A stretch of 64,000 nt of DNA from Plantago major (GCA_026545765.1 JAIFAC010000444.1:36829-100828), one strand, 5' to 3'. Shown: positions 22,810 to 35,895, counted from the stretch's first letter. Translations and numbers: made by a program. The notes: generated from the sequence alone by a model not told the origin.

Positions 22810-23190
22810 CATCCTGTTTGGTATATCAGAAAGAATTACTATTCATCCGTTAAAATATTTCAGGGTATTTGTTTTGTATCTTCTACAGTAACAAATTCAA
22901 CTCAATTTTTTCTCCACTCAACAATCATCATTCTCTTTCTACCCTACAGTCCTACTATTACTTCCTCCTCACTCTTTCAATTAAAATAACAATCTCAAAC
23001 CAATCAAACAACATTTAAGCCAATCGAATAGCAAAAATATCAAACACGTCAACGTTCTTACATACCATATAACAACCTTATAACTTATAAGTTTTAACTC
23101 TATTCTAAACACCATTTTTATAACTCATCTTTAAGCTTCGATTCTTATTTATCATTAAAATTTTTCTTTAACTCATTTCGCATTTCGATC
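22810..23190 (+). mobile_element. partial Tourist-like MITE, family of the 27.08 kb copy
   Basis: It begins CATCCTGTTTGGTATA directly after CTA and shares many phrases with the complete copy at 27081-27479 (CTCCACTCAACAATCATCAT, CAATCAAACAACATTTAAGC, ATAACTCATCTTTAA). The right terminus is not recognisable. Confidence 0.55.
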
Positions 23191-23689
23191 GGAGAAAATA
23201 ATCGCGTTTTGAAGATCGAATCATTCTTTCTTTGGTATAGGGTGTCAGAGCTTGTGACTCCACTACGGACGTTTTGACAATTATTGCTTTGACAATTTTA
23301 CAATAATTTCAAGAAGCTGGAAATATTGGGGGGATAAAGGCCAAACTGGTGTGTGGTATGTGTCGCTGAATCTAAAGGGATCGTGTTCATTCTTGACATT
23401 TTATAATGTATTTATTTATCTCTTTATTTATCTATATATATAGTACGATGATGATCAATAATTCGATTCTTGCATGTGTGTCGTCTTGTGTAAAAAACAC
23501 ATTGAAAAGGCTCACGAGAAACCGGATCTCATCCAAATACTAGTGTAACTTCATATGGTTGTAAATTGTAACTTCTAAGTTTTACCCGAGATCCCTAACT
23601 TTATAAAATTATAAATTTTAATCGTATTATGGAACTTCATGAAAATACATTAAATACCAATTACTCGCCAAATTATTATATATTTTGGG

Positions 23690-24055
23690 TTTCACATGGA
23701 ATTTTAGTTGAGCCAGAACAGTAGTAATGTGACTTGAGAATAACTCAACTCTAACTCTCCGTTTTTTTCTCTCCACATACTCTCTCTCTCTCTATTTAAT
23801 TTTTTATTTATACTAATACTTTAAACCAATTTAACAATCTTAAAATCAATCAAATAAGTTAAAAAATAATATCAAAACCATCACTTATTTATGACACATA
23901 TCAATTCACTTTTACACAACCTATATAACTAACTCAACAAAATCTATAAACACAAAATTCTATATCAACACTATTTTTCAAACCTCAATTACAAACCGGT
24001 TACTATTCATTAAAAACCCCTGTTTCAGTCTAGTTTCGCAAATTATATACCAAAA
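23690..24055 (+). mobile_element. diverged relative of the Tourist-like MITE
   Basis: The segment with AACAATCTTAAAATCAATCA and TATATAACTAACTCAACAAA follows the same order of phrases as the copies at 22.8 and 27.1 kb but is more diverged. Ends are uncertain. Confidence 0.4.
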
Positions 24056-24716
24056 GATCGCGTTAGAATTTGATGTGACTTAATGCTCAATTAATCACGT
24101 ACATCAATTTCATTCATTCGTATGATATATTGTCTAATGTGAACTCGTAAACCCTCAATGGTTTTGATCTTGGGTTACTTATAAAGTGTCTCATGTAGTT
24201 CTTTCCGTTAAATTAAAAAGCTTTCTAGCTTTTAACTTTTTGTGTTTAGTTAGAAGCTTACTGCCTAAAAAAGGAAAGTTTTATCATTAATTAATTCTTT
24301 ATTATTTATATTTCTCTTTATCATCATTTTATTCACTCTCTCACATTTTATCAACTTACAAATTTATCAATATCTACAACTCACAAATTAATATTTAATT
24401 AATTCTTCTTAAACAAATATAAAATAAAATAACCCATTAGAAAGTTTTTAATGCATTTGATGGAGTATTTGAGATAATTTCACTGCTAATTACAAACCGA
24501 CAGCCTTTTTTAATACTCCATTAGCCATGTGATATTTTTATTGGAATGGTAATTCTGTAACCCTTCATTAGTTTTTCTACGCGTGTAAATTGAAACTATT
24601 TTATCAACTCCATATTACTGTTAATGCTTCTTTCGAGTAAACAGGTAATCAATTTCAAGAATTTGAAGGGATGCCCCGTACTATTTGATTGGGGACCATA
24701 ATTAACAAAACCAATA

Positions 24717-24995
24717 CTCTTTCCATCCCGACAAACATATAAGGTAGAATAGGGGTAAAATATATAAATTATAATTCATGTTATAACATGGACAATTTAT
24801 ATATTTAATATTGACACCGTATAAAATGTATATCTTAAGTCAACTATCCGTTTAAACATCATATTAACCAATTTTGTCGTTAAAAATGGCGCGTGTTGTT
24901 CAAACGTGGTTTAAGATTAATTCGTCGTCAAAGTTTGAGACAGTTGACCGAAAATAAAAAGTCAAAATGAAAAATATGGAACGGAATGGAGAAAG
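24717..24995. mobile_element. Stowaway MITE
   Basis: Left end CTCTTTCCATCCCG and right end (reverse complement CTTTCTCCATTCCG) flanked by TA at 24715-24716 and 24996-24997; 279 bp. The ends are a degenerate version of the Stowaway CTCCCTCCGTCCC. Confidence 0.7.
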
Positions 24996-25367
24996 TAGTA
25001 CTTAATTTGAAACCATGAAAAATACTAGTTTCATCTCTTCCAAAGTTAATTTTTGAAAAAGACCTGATTTTGCTAAGTATTAAGAAATACAATATTTTTT
25101 AAATCTGAATATTTAACGTGCTCGTATAGATTATCTTAGTTTAATATGTTATTTCTCAATTGATTTTTGTAATGTTTTTAAATTCCTAGCTCTTTAGTTT
25201 ATCAAAAGGATTTTGCGTTCATCCAAAAATTGCGAGAACGTGGTGGTGACTTGGATATATAGTACTCCCTCTTATCTCCAAATAACCTAATGCATTTCTC
25301 ACTTTTAAACGACTCACATAATTTGCTACATATAAGAAAAGATTATCCTACATCAAATAAATAATAA

Positions 25368-26455
25368 GAGTGAATTTCATATAGTACCCCTGCTAGATCT
25401 TACAATTACACATTAGTCCCTATTGTTTGATTTATTACACTTAGGTCCAAAACCGCCATTCAAGTTTGACCAAGGATAAAACCACTATCCATGTGGAATA
25501 TTTGTTGTCCAAGTGGAAAAAGAATTGAAAAACTAAAATAGAGAAAGTAAAATGTTAAATATTAAAAGAGGAAAATAAAAAACAGCCCCTTCTTCTTCCT
25601 TGCATCTTCTTCCGTCTCCATTCTTTCTTCTTCTTCTCCTCCTCAAATCTTTACCCACCACCACCACCTCCAAATATCTACCACCACCTACTCCGACCCA
25701 ACAAGCAAAGACACCGATTTATATACAATTAATAGAGCTCCGATTGGACATCCATTGACCTCCATTAATTGGAGCTCCAATTGGAGCTCCGAAAATGCTT
25801 CCACCGGAGCGGGAGCTGATTTTATAGCTCCGATGGAGCTGTTATAAAGCTCCATCAGAGCTGTACAAACAGCTCCAATGGAACTGTATAAAGCAGCTCC
25901 ATTGGAGCTGTTTTGAAGCTCCGATCGGAGCTATTATGGGTCTCATGGGAGACCCATTTCAAGCTTTTTTAAAGTTTGAAATGGGTCTTAGGTTATTGGT
26001 GTTTGTGTTTGGAAATTATGAGTTTTAAGGGGTTTATTGATTAAGTAATTTATCAATAAAAAAAGTTAGGGGGAGTTATCTAAAAATCATTTGGGGTTAT
26101 TTTGTAATGAAATAGAAGTTGGGGAGTTATCTAAAAATCAATTGGGGTTATTCTGTAATGAAATAGAAGTTGGTAAGAAAAATGCAAATGTTTGAAACGT
26201 TAAATTACATATAGGTCCATGGTAAAATAAATAATTAATTAAATATAATTTAAGAAAATCAAAAAATCAATTTAATAGTCCAAAACCACCTAGTGGTAAA
26301 CCACATCAGCAAAACCATTGTCCATGTCATCACAGAGTTGACCATTTGGACTTATGTAATTGTTGACAGATATTTAGATCTAGATGTAATTGTTCAACTA
26401 GAAGGGACTAATATGAGTAGAGGGCATCTAGTAGGGGGTATATGAAATTTTTCCT
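25368..26455. mobile_element. non-autonomous Mutator-like element (MULE) with captured-looking interior
   Basis: The 9-bp direct repeat AAATAATAA flanks it (25359-25367 and 26456-26464), the usual Mutator duplication size. The inverted ends share AATTTCATATA and CTAGAT in register across about 31 bp. There is no transposase frame. The middle (25.58-25.98 kb) is less AT-rich: a pyrimidine-rich leader-like stretch, then a dense cluster of AGCTCC/GGAGCT palindromes. A pack-type MULE carrying gene sequence is possible, but no source gene is recognised. Confidence 0.7.
25735..25945. repeat. AGCTCC/GGAGCT palindrome cluster
   Basis: About sixteen hexamers AGCTCC or GGAGCT in 210 bp, often paired as AGCTCCAATTGGAGCTCC or AGCTCCGATCGGAGCT, so the strand can fold into many alternative hairpins. 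Confidence 0.85.
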
Positions 26456-26735
26456 AAATAATAAACAGTCTCAATGTTACATGAAAAATTATTTATATTG
26501 ACACTAAAATTACACTTTAACCCACATTTTTCATCTTTTACTAATACTTTTAACTTTTCATGTAAAACTATGCGTAAATTCTAATGTGTGAAGTTTTAGG
26601 GGAGGGAGTAAGTAGTGGGTTAATATTGAGAATTTGAGATACCAACTGAACTGCAAGTCAAAGACATTCATTAACCAAAATAACTTAATTGCAATGGAAA
26701 AATGGGTTTATTGGTAATGTTTTGATATTTATGTA

Positions 26736-26976
26736 CTCCTTCCGTTCCGGTTTTATCTTTTCGAGGGTACATATACAAGATTTAAGAGAAAATTGAATAA
26801 AGTATGAGAGATAGTGATAAAGTAGGAAAGAGAGTGAATAAAGTAGGATAAATAGTGAATAAAGTATGATATATAGTGTATAAAGTATGAGAGATATTTT
26901 CCATTGAAGAGATAAGAAGATGAAGTTGGGACGGATCAAAACCGAACATGGAAAGATGAAACTGGGAAGGAGGGAG
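26736..26976. mobile_element. Stowaway MITE
   Basis: Ends CTCCTTCCGTTCCGG and, reverse complemented, CTCCCTCCTTCCCAG, with TA at 26734-26735 and 26977-26978; 241 bp. The interior has the AATAAAGTATGAGAGATA phrases of the copy at 30.49 kb. Confidence 0.85.
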
Positions 26977-27080
26977 TATAATTTTATTGAAGAAAATTTT
27001 AGTTGGTATTCCATTTGTAATTCCTTAAAAATCAGGACGAACTCATTTTTAGTTGGAAACAATCCTTTGCAGAAGGCCTA

Positions 27081-27479
27081 CCCCCTGTTTAGTATACAAT
27101 TTAAGCGGTATTTATCCAGTTAAAATGTTTGAGTATTTATTTTGTATTTTACATAGTAAAAAATTAATACAATTTTTCTCCACTAAACAATCATCATTAT
27201 CTTTCTACCATATTCTTACTTCCTCTTTACTTTTCCAACCAAACAATTTTAAACCAATCAAACAATATCTAAGCCAATCGAATAACCTTAAAATTATCAA
27301 ACACATCACTTCCTTTCTACACACATAACTTTATTCTTACGTGCATACATAACCCTATAAACCCTATAAGTTTTAAATCTATTAAACACCATTTTTTATA
27401 ACTCATCTTTAACTCAGTTACTATTTATCAACTAAATTTTTTTCTTAACTCACTTTTTAACTCTATACCAAACAGTCGG
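27081..27479 (+). mobile_element. complete Tourist-like MITE
   Basis: Ends CCCCCTGTTTAGTATA and, reverse complemented, CCGACTGTTTGGTATA (13 of 16 match), flanked by CTA at 27078-27080 and 27480-27482; 399 bp, non-coding. It is the reference copy for related pieces at 22.8, 23.7 and about 52.5 kb. Confidence 0.8.
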
Positions 27480-28404
27480 CTAGTACTTTTTTGTAGTGAT
27501 CTTTCCATCTTCAAATAATTAACCATGTACCTCTTTCTTCTCAAGAATGATCATGGCCTACTGTGATCCATAAATTTAAGACTTTTACATCATGCTAACA
27601 ATTTATTGGAAATATGAATATTATCTCATTGTCCATGACACTTAATAGGAGCCATAATATTTATGACTCTATTTGACCACTTAGCATGGGCTCATGATCA
27701 AGAGACTTAAAAATGAACTAAAAGAATAAAGCTATTTTTAACAAAATTAGCTGATAAGGTAACTGATAGCTATAAGGTAGTCAGATAGATGATAAACTAG
27801 CTGGTTGCTGATAAAAGTGTTTAGTAAAAATAAATCAGTTAGCTTATTTTTTTTATAAGCTTCATGAACAAGCTTATCATTCTAAATTTGGCGTCACATA
27901 TGATTTATTACGAAAATAAGCTCATCGAACTGATAAGCTTGTGCTAAACAGAGCCTAAGTATAATATGAACACATCCGATTGTCATTAAATTATGAGTAA
28001 TATATTAAATTCATGTAAGGGGGTGTTAAAATTTAAATTTCACATGGACTAAATAACAAATTCATCATCTAAGTATATATATACTAGTCAACCACGGGAA
28101 CAAATAGGTAGATGATAATTCCAGAGTATAAATCATATTGTCAAAGTAATTTTAGTTATTTGTGACACTTATGACAGTTTTTGTGACATATATTAAATCT
28201 ATAAAAGCAAAATTGCTTTGTCATTATCATTTTTACTCTGGCATTATCATTTACCGAATAAATATATTAGTCTCACGGGTTATAATTTTGGATTCTTTTG
28301 TTATTTAGGTGGTTCTTTTAATAGTAATTTATGATCAACGGTTAATTGAACAAAAAACGAAACTATTAAACTTGTAAATGAAAGGTGGGAACATCAATAC
28401 ATCA
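27480..28404. other. no gene; a MITE-like right end at 27.95 kb
   Basis: The stretch 27740-27955 is rich in AGCTTATC/GATAAGCT words and ends GCTAAACAGAGCC followed by TAA, like a Tourist terminus; the partner end was not found. Confidence 0.45.
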
Positions 28405-28406
28405 TA

Positions 28407-28659
28407 CTCCCTCCACTTTTTTAGAAGCTTTACCATTTAACTTTGTCAAAATTTTAAGGAAATATAATAAAAAAGAAAGTAGATGGTAAAAAGTAAGAGA
28501 GATAATAGAAAAAGTAAAAAATAGAATAGATAAAATATAAAAGAGGGTGTTTAAAAATTAATAATTGGAGATAGTGGGTTTCCAAAAATGAAAACGTTAA
28601 ACTTGTAAAAAAAATGCCCGAAATGACAAATAGTAAAGCTTGTAAAAGAACGGAGAAAG
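28407..28659. mobile_element. Stowaway MITE
   Basis: Ends CTCCCTCCACTTTTTTAGAA and, reverse complemented, CTTTCTCCGTTCTTTTACAA; both continue AGCTTTAC. TA flanks at 28405-28406 and 28660-28661; 253 bp. Confidence 0.85.
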
Positions 28660-28865
28660 TATATGTTAGAGTATGACTCACGTACAATCTACACCCGAAT
28701 TTCCACTAAGATAAATTTGACGTACCTCATATTAAATTTTTACTCGGAATATAGTAGTACCTTTTGAAAAGGTTGAAATTAACAAGGATGTATGCATTGT
28801 TATTAGATTCTACATATCCCTACACCGACGTTTAATAATATTTAGCATGATTATTAGAAAATTTA

Positions 28866-29028
28866 GGCTCTGTTCTCTTCGTTTGCATTGGACTGAACTG
28901 GACTGAACTGAACTGAACTGAACTGAATTGTAGTATAAATTAAAATATAGCTAAGCAAAGTCGAACTGAACTAAACTGAATTGATCTGAACTGAACTGAA
29001 TGAGTTTGTAGACGAAGATAACATAGCC
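28866..29028. mobile_element. Tourist-like MITE with ACTGA pentamer repeats
   Basis: Ends GGCTCTGTTCTCTTCGT and, reverse complemented, GGCTATGTTATCTTCGT (15 of 17), flanked by TTA at 28863-28865 and 29029-29031; 163 bp. The interior is largely the pentamer GAACT repeated about twelve times with interruptions. Confidence 0.85.
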
Positions 29029-30483
29029 TTATTCTACGACTTTGATAACGTTTAGCATCTAGAAAACTTCAGTGGGATGCAATAATATTAAAATCCCAAA
29101 AGTGAACTTATACCGCGTCACATGAATAGATAGACTTCAGCTCAAGAATTTTTATCCTATTTCCGGTTTGTTCAATCTGGGGTATGATTAATGTTCTTAC
29201 TTTGATTAGATTGAGCCACATGTCCGTTGCTAGATTAGATAGAGCGAAGTTCGAAAGCCGAAGTGAAATTCAACAATTTAAAAACTATACGAGAATGAGA
29301 GCGCTATAATTCGAATGTAAAAATAAATAAATAAGTATATATTATTAGTAGTTATATCATTTGACTATATAATTCTTTTATCTATTCCAGAAATACAAAT
29401 ATTTGTATTATGCAAACTTAGGAATATGGCATAAATCATTTTGAAGGTGAAAACTACGGTAGATTAACAATTCTTGTACCTTCCTTTCCCTTATACATGT
29501 ATAATGCCAATTTCTTCAAAATCCTTACTCGAAAATTAGTCTCTTTTAGTTAAGTGAATTAAGAAAAAGCTAAAATAGCGTAGGCGAGATTTGAAACTTT
29601 CAGCGTGAGAAAGCTGGGGCCTTGATTCGATGACCTTAGTCGAAGAATTATGTGACATGTTGTATGGTATCTTTCCATTTCAGCCAAAATCAATTTGGTT
29701 TTATTGCAATTCAAGTCCTTTATTGTTGCAATTCTAGTCTTGACCTATCCAACCTTTAATTTTGTACTCTTTATTTTTGATCATCAATCATTTTCACTTA
29801 GACTGAATGGGATAAAAGAAAATTAATTAATACATACAATACAAATTGATATAATATCAGTAAACTTTGTTCTCCTTCTCTCACTTTTGTCACCCATATT
29901 CTCTTATAAAATTTTAGAACACGTATTCACATATCGTTTTTATAGAAAAATTAAAAATGAACCGACAAATATAGCCGTGGACATTGTGATTTTTATTAAA
30001 ATATCGACCTTATACATACATATAAAACAATGTGATTTTGTTAAAACATAGTTAATGCTTTATGTTAAAATACAAACGTTGACTTCTAAAATAGTTGATA
30101 TTACAAAATAATATTCAATTGTAATATATATATATATATATAACATTATTGGTATCATAAACACATTATACTTTTATATAATAATTTAAAAATGGACCAT
30201 CAATGTCAGTTAAATTTTTATTAGATGGATAATTTTATTATTTGAAATGTTAAGGAATTTCTTTACTCGTTAGTTTTGCTAAGAGTAGAATTATTACATC
30301 CAATTTTATTTTTTACAACTATCTTTTAGGTATATTTAATGATTACTATATAGTACTACACAAAGATTGAACTATTAATACTATTTATTCGCTCTTGGAG
30401 AACTTTGTACATTAGTGTTAACGCGTAGTTTTAGTTGATAAACTAAAGTAAAGAGTAAATGTGAAAGGTGGTAAACTATATAA
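29029..30483. other. no gene or clear element
   Basis: AT-rich, with a short TA tract at 30126-30142. Nothing else is recognisable. Confidence 0.5.
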
Positions 30484-30485
30484 TA

Positions 30486-30726
30486 CTCCATCCGTCCCGG
30501 ATTCAATTACTCAAGGGTCGGGACATAAATTTTAAGAGAAAAATGAATAAAGTAGGAGAGATGGTAATAAAGTACGAAATAAATTGAATAGACTAGTAGA
30601 TAGAGTAAATAAAGTATGAGAGATATTGAATAAAGTAGGAGAGTTATTTTTCACTTAAGGGATGTAAAGTTGAAATTGCGACGTGCTAAAATGGAATGTG
30701 AGAAGTTGAATTCGGGACAGAGGGAG
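30486..30726. mobile_element. Stowaway MITE
   Basis: Ends CTCCATCCGTCCCGGATTCA and, reverse complemented, CTCCCTCTGTCCCGAATTCA; TA flanks at 30484-30485 and 30727-30728; 241 bp, the same length and interior phrases as the copy at 26.74 kb. Confidence 0.9.
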
Positions 30727-33700
30727 TACTAGTGAAAAAATATGTAATTTAGTATAAAAGTACTATTTTAATTATTTATTGTGTGATGAGGTAATTTTAA
30801 TTTTTATAGTTTATGATTTTATTTTGGAAAATCCGAAAATGAAAACGGTACAAGTTAATCATAGTTTGGATGTAAATTTGTGGTGGGGATAGACACGTGG
30901 CTCAATCTTGTAAAATTAAGTGATATAATTAGTCATGAAGAAATTGGCCATAAACAAACCAAACAGCCCCTAACGGTACCAAACGAGTTGATAGTGAAAT
31001 GAGGGTTTGTTCGATACGGGGTATGCCACATTTGTGCCAATTGGATCACCCAATCCGTGCATTGCCATTTTTTATGCCACAATATCAATAATGTGTTTGG
31101 GCTTGTAGTATTGGTTAGGCACGATCGATCCAGCCCACTCAATTAGTTCCTGTGTTTGTTTGGTTTGTTTGGTTTGTTTTGACTGGTCTTGTTAAACTTC
31201 TCGACTGAATTGTCGTTTTGACCCTTAATTTGTGACGTGAAATTACGGAGTTGTCCTTGTAGTTATCTATATATATTAAAAAGACCAGTTTTTATTCCAT
31301 TCATTTTGTATAGGACTGAAGCCAAGAATGAATGTGGTAATTTCTTTCACAACTTTTTATTTTCCAAGCCATATGAACGCAGAAATATATGTCAATGGTA
31401 GCGAATTCTTGGAAATATATTTAACTAAAATTTTCATTATTAATGAGAATTACATTTTCAAAATTACATGGTAAAAACAAGGTTTAGACTATAATTTTCT
31501 AATCTAAGCTTAACAAAATTTCTATTTTAAATCCATATATCATTTGTTCATCAATAATACTTATAAGGGATAACTTAAATGTATTCCACCCAACTAATAT
31601 AAATATTCATTACTTATTCATTATTCACAACAAAATCTAATAATCACCAAAGTTTTTTGAAATTTATTACTGCTACTTTTTATCTATCTTTTTGAAAAAT
31701 AATGCGAATAGGGTATATGAAGCTGGAGCGAGAATACACCAGTACATGGAATATTATTCTCTATAACTAAAAGAGTGCATCACATATTCACATCCACTTT
31801 AGAAACTAACATAATTATTAAATATATTAATGTATTTTATTTATACAAAAAGGAAAACTAACATGATAACTAATAATTAGTTGATGGTAAAAGAAATCCA
31901 TGTTAGAAAAGGAAACAAAATTATATGTTCATAAAATGGAGGAATTAGATACCAAATAATTTTGTTAAGATTTAAATGATTTAAATTAAGTACATAGAAC
32001 AGAAAAAACAATGAGACATAAAATGCCGAAAATGTGTCAATGTTGGGTATCGAACCCACAATCACTTGACAATGCAGACCTTTGTGCAAGGTAATGGCCG
32101 GTTAATACATCAATTTTATGTATAATTATTCATTTAAATTATATCTCTATATCTTTAAATTGTTAAAAGGGGTATAATAGACATTTCATGTCCAAAATCG
32201 AGGGGCTACGATTGAGGCCCCTTGCGTCTATGTGGGGCCGCACCCTGTATGAACGTGAGAAATTACATGGAAGGAAAGAAATCGATTTCTGATTTGGTCA
32301 TCCTTTCAATTCAGTGGATGATTCTTTTTTCAATCAATCTTATATCTATTATTAGTAGTTTATAACTAACATAATCATTGACTAACAAAGTAGTGCTAGA
32401 ATAAAAGACTAAACCCTAACATTCCTTTACCAGTCGACTATTATTAGTACTATATATACATTCGATGCTGATTACATTTGCGAGAACTTCTGACTACATT
32501 TGCATTGGACATTTTTAACGAGGAGATGAATATGATCAGTGTGAGTAATGTATGCACACGGTCGGTGTGATTGTGGCTGTCTAAATCAGTTACCAATAGC
32601 TTATCAATAATTGTGTGATTTGTGTCATTGCAAGTGAACATATTAATTTTGTAATTCATCGATCGGTGATATTGTGGCCTCATAAGTCATAACTCACATA
32701 GGCCATAACTCACACTGGCGGGGATTAGAGGCATATTCGATTTGATGAGAAGTTTTCTATCCAATTACTTTTAATTGATATATCAGTGTTTGATTTAGTA
32801 ATATTCTTTATGTTTCAAGATTTATTTGATTCATCATAGTATTAAGATTCTCTATTTTTATTCATGTTTATTATTGATTCCTTGGACTTAAATACGTAAT
32901 ATTTTTGTATTGGGCCATCCCGCATTAATTTACTGCAAGGTTAGATTTGTCATGTTTTCTGGCTACATAATGGTGCCTAGATGATGCATATAGTAGTTAT
33001 ATTAGGAGTCAGGTATAACTTATTGTATTGATTTGTTAATTTGCATTATGTTAGTTTTTGCTTTGATAATTAAGGCGTAAAAAATTCATGACCACGCTAC
33101 ATCGACTATACCCACTACTATTCGAACACTTGAATTTCATCCCTAGGATATCCGTGAAAATTGAAATTAGAAGATGGAGATCCAAGTCCTTTACTTTACT
33201 GATCCGTTGACATATTAATCCACTGGGCCAAATGTATATATTGATTCATGGTGAGATTCCCATCGTAATGTGTCCTATGAACCTTTGGGATCGAGCCTTA
33301 GCCTCCACCTTCATGATGGCGAAAAATCGGTGAATTACGTCATTTAGAATTAGGAAAAATGAAAAGATAAGATTCGATCAAGAATTCATGAATGTGTTCC
33401 TTTTTATTTTGGATTCATACATTGCATACAAATTAACTAGGAAGCTCGAGTTGAGTAAAATCTTAGAGGCATTGCGAATGTAGATCGATGATCTCAAGTT
33501 AAATTACCGCATCTTTTTTTTTTTTCCGTTTTATAGTGAAATATAAATGTTCTATTCATTGCAATCTACTTTTCAATGCGGGACTAAAAATGATTTATTA
33601 TCTTGGTAAGCAACTAAGTATGCATGATGGGAGTACTATTGTGAAAAAAAAGTTGAACCATTAATTTGGATTTCTAATGCTACTATATTTGATATTATGA

Positions 33701-35605
33701 ATATGCTAAGCAGGATTTTTTTAATATCATATTGAAGATTATATAGCATTTTATGCTTAAAGCAATTAGAGTAAAAGTAGTATCTGAGTAAAAGTAGGCG
33801 ATGAATGATGGTGATCTATGAAGCATTGGCCTTTAATTAATTATTAATTTTAGTATTGGGAAAATTATGCGGCATAGGCGTGGTGGAGATTTATTTAGAT
33901 CCTTATTGATGGTTAGTAATTTGTGCTCTACTTGATAGCTCTCAAGGTTGATTGCGCATGTACGTTTGTTGTTTAGGAATTTATTTGCATTGTCTTCATT
34001 TTCAGATTGCTAATGTATATTTTTATGGGTCTTAATTCATATTCAGAGATGATATGTAGGAACCAACGATGATCTACATGTTAGTTACAATTTTGAATCT
34101 AAATTTTTTATTCAAGTTTAGTTCATGATTCTTTTAATATCCCGACAAGTCAAAATGAATGTGTCATTTTTTATTCACCCTTTAATTGATAATTACATTT
34201 CTTATGCCTGAGCTCTCATACAAGTTTTTATTATGTATGAGTTGCTATTGAGTATACCTGAGGAACATTAGAGAAGGAATTTCTATAGAGCTATTTCAAT
34301 TATTATGTGATGAAAATTTTGATTGCCATATTATTCCCTAGCTAAACGTTTAGGTGCACAAGGTGTCTTTGTTGATCAAGTTGCTTTGGCTAATGGGTAC
34401 TATAGCCGATAAATTTTGTTTGATAGATAATATAATAGACTTTAATTGCAAGTATTATAAAGTTGAATAAGATTATGAGACAAAAGTATCTCTATATGTA
34501 TTTGGACTCGATCAGTCTCTGTCTCAAAGAATCTGCCTTTCTGATTTGTAAGGTTGAGAACACTTTCTGCGACCTCATTCACAAAGTCTTGCATGATTTG
34601 TCCCGTGTTCTCCTCAGGACATGGGCCATTAATTAGTCTTCAAAATCTTATCTTATTCAATGCTCTTATCAAAGATGTGTCTTTGACATATTTTAGTTCT
34701 TAACTATGATTTTTAATGACTTTAAATCCAGGGTGCAATGTCGCCACACAATTTCAGTGTTTGTTAGTGATGAGAGTTGAATTATCAACCGTATTGCAGG
34801 AATTTTCTGCAAGGCCAAGTTATAACATTGAGTCCCTTGCAATGGGACTCAACAAGGATGAAGCTATGTTTACAATATGTATCTGGCGAAAGGGCAAGTT
34901 ATGGAACGGCTCCAAAAGTTTGTGCTTTGTGAAGCTTGTGATTTGTGAATGTACTAAAGGTCATGATTTTTTTTTTAGTTTTCATATAATTGTCTTTTGT
35001 TGAGCAGGTACAAGTGATATAAAGTGGAATATAAATAGAATATGGTGTTCGAGGTGATGAACCTATCTAATAGCGGGTATAACACATTGATAATATCCAC
35101 GAAAAATATTCTTTTGCCTTAGAAACGCAACTATTAACATATAGTATGTCGATTCAATTCAAACGCTAAATTGGAACTTGATTGGATAAAGCTAGAACTC
35201 ATCCACAACTCAGATTATCTCAGCAAGATATTTCAATTCATCACATGTATTTAAAAAAATTGGTAAAATTAAAAGATGAAAAAGTGGAAAAGGTAGAGAT
35301 TAAACCTTTAAAAGTTAATGAATTGAGCTCCAATATTATTACCACCTCCATCTTCCGAACAAAATTAATAATAACAATAATAATCCAGGGAAAAATTAAT
35401 AGCAAAATGAGAAAACAAAAGAAACTCAAATTTAATGATGGCCTTTAAATTTTAATTCTCAAAAAACCTATAATAATCGATAACTGATATAGTAATTGAA
35501 AATATAAAACTTGAATGATTCAACTGTTACCTGATTTTTACTTTTAACTGATCAAGTATTGATTTTAACATAACTAATGGTCAGTTACCCTTTTACATAC
35601 GTATA
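30727..35605. other. long gene-free stretch
   Basis: I find no supported gene. Items of note: TGCC/GGCA-rich DNA with AAACCAAACAGCCCC at 30.95-31.14 kb, which recalls a MITE end; a B-box-like sequence on the minus strand at 32045-32058; and a 95-codon open frame at 34716-35003 that I do not recognise. The rest is AT-rich. Confidence 0.5.
32045..32058 (-). other. pol III B-box-like sequence (possible SINE remnant)
   Basis: The minus strand reads TGGGTTCGATACCC, close to a tRNA T-arm/B box. No convincing A box or poly(A) tail was found with it. Confidence 0.3.
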
Positions 35606-35607
35606 TA

Positions 35608-35895
35608 CTCCCTTCGTCCCACACCAGTTGTCCACTTTTCCTTTTGACATGTAAAATAATAAGGAGAATAATATTATAACACTGCATAATACATGTGGGG
35701 GTATGTGGGTGTATTTTCTAACTTTATAAGTTGTTAGTTTGATTGTTTGATTAATATTTTTTGACTTTATTAGAAGTAGTAAATAATATAAATTGTAGTA
35801 TAACTTTTGTTTTAATGACAAAAAGGTGAAAGTGGACAACTCTAATGGAGCATCTAAAATGACAAAAGTGGATAATTGGCATGTGACGGATAGAG
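35608..35895. mobile_element. Stowaway MITE
   Basis: Ends CTCCCTTCGTCCCACACCAG and, reverse complemented, CTCTATCCGTCACATGCCAA; both continue with TT(G/A)TCCACTTTT. TA flanks at 35606-35607 and 35896-35897; 288 bp. Confidence 0.85.

Larger units (their letters stand above)
25265..26608. mobile_element. Stowaway-like MITE interrupted by a MULE
   Basis: Outer ends CTCCCTCTTATCTCC and, reverse complemented, CTCCCTCCCCTAAAA are flanked by TA at 25263-25264 and 26609-26610. Removing the inner element leaves a MITE of about 247 bp, the same size as the intact Stowaways nearby. Confidence 0.65.

Noticed and set aside
31266-31310. TCTATATATATTAAAAAG as a Helitron 5' end
   Set aside because: It looks right in composition, but no hairpin plus CTRR terminus could be found in the next kilobases.
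34716-35003. 95-codon open frame with varied composition
   Set aside because: No recognisable motif, no promoter or splice context, and upstream frames are closed; kept as a note only.
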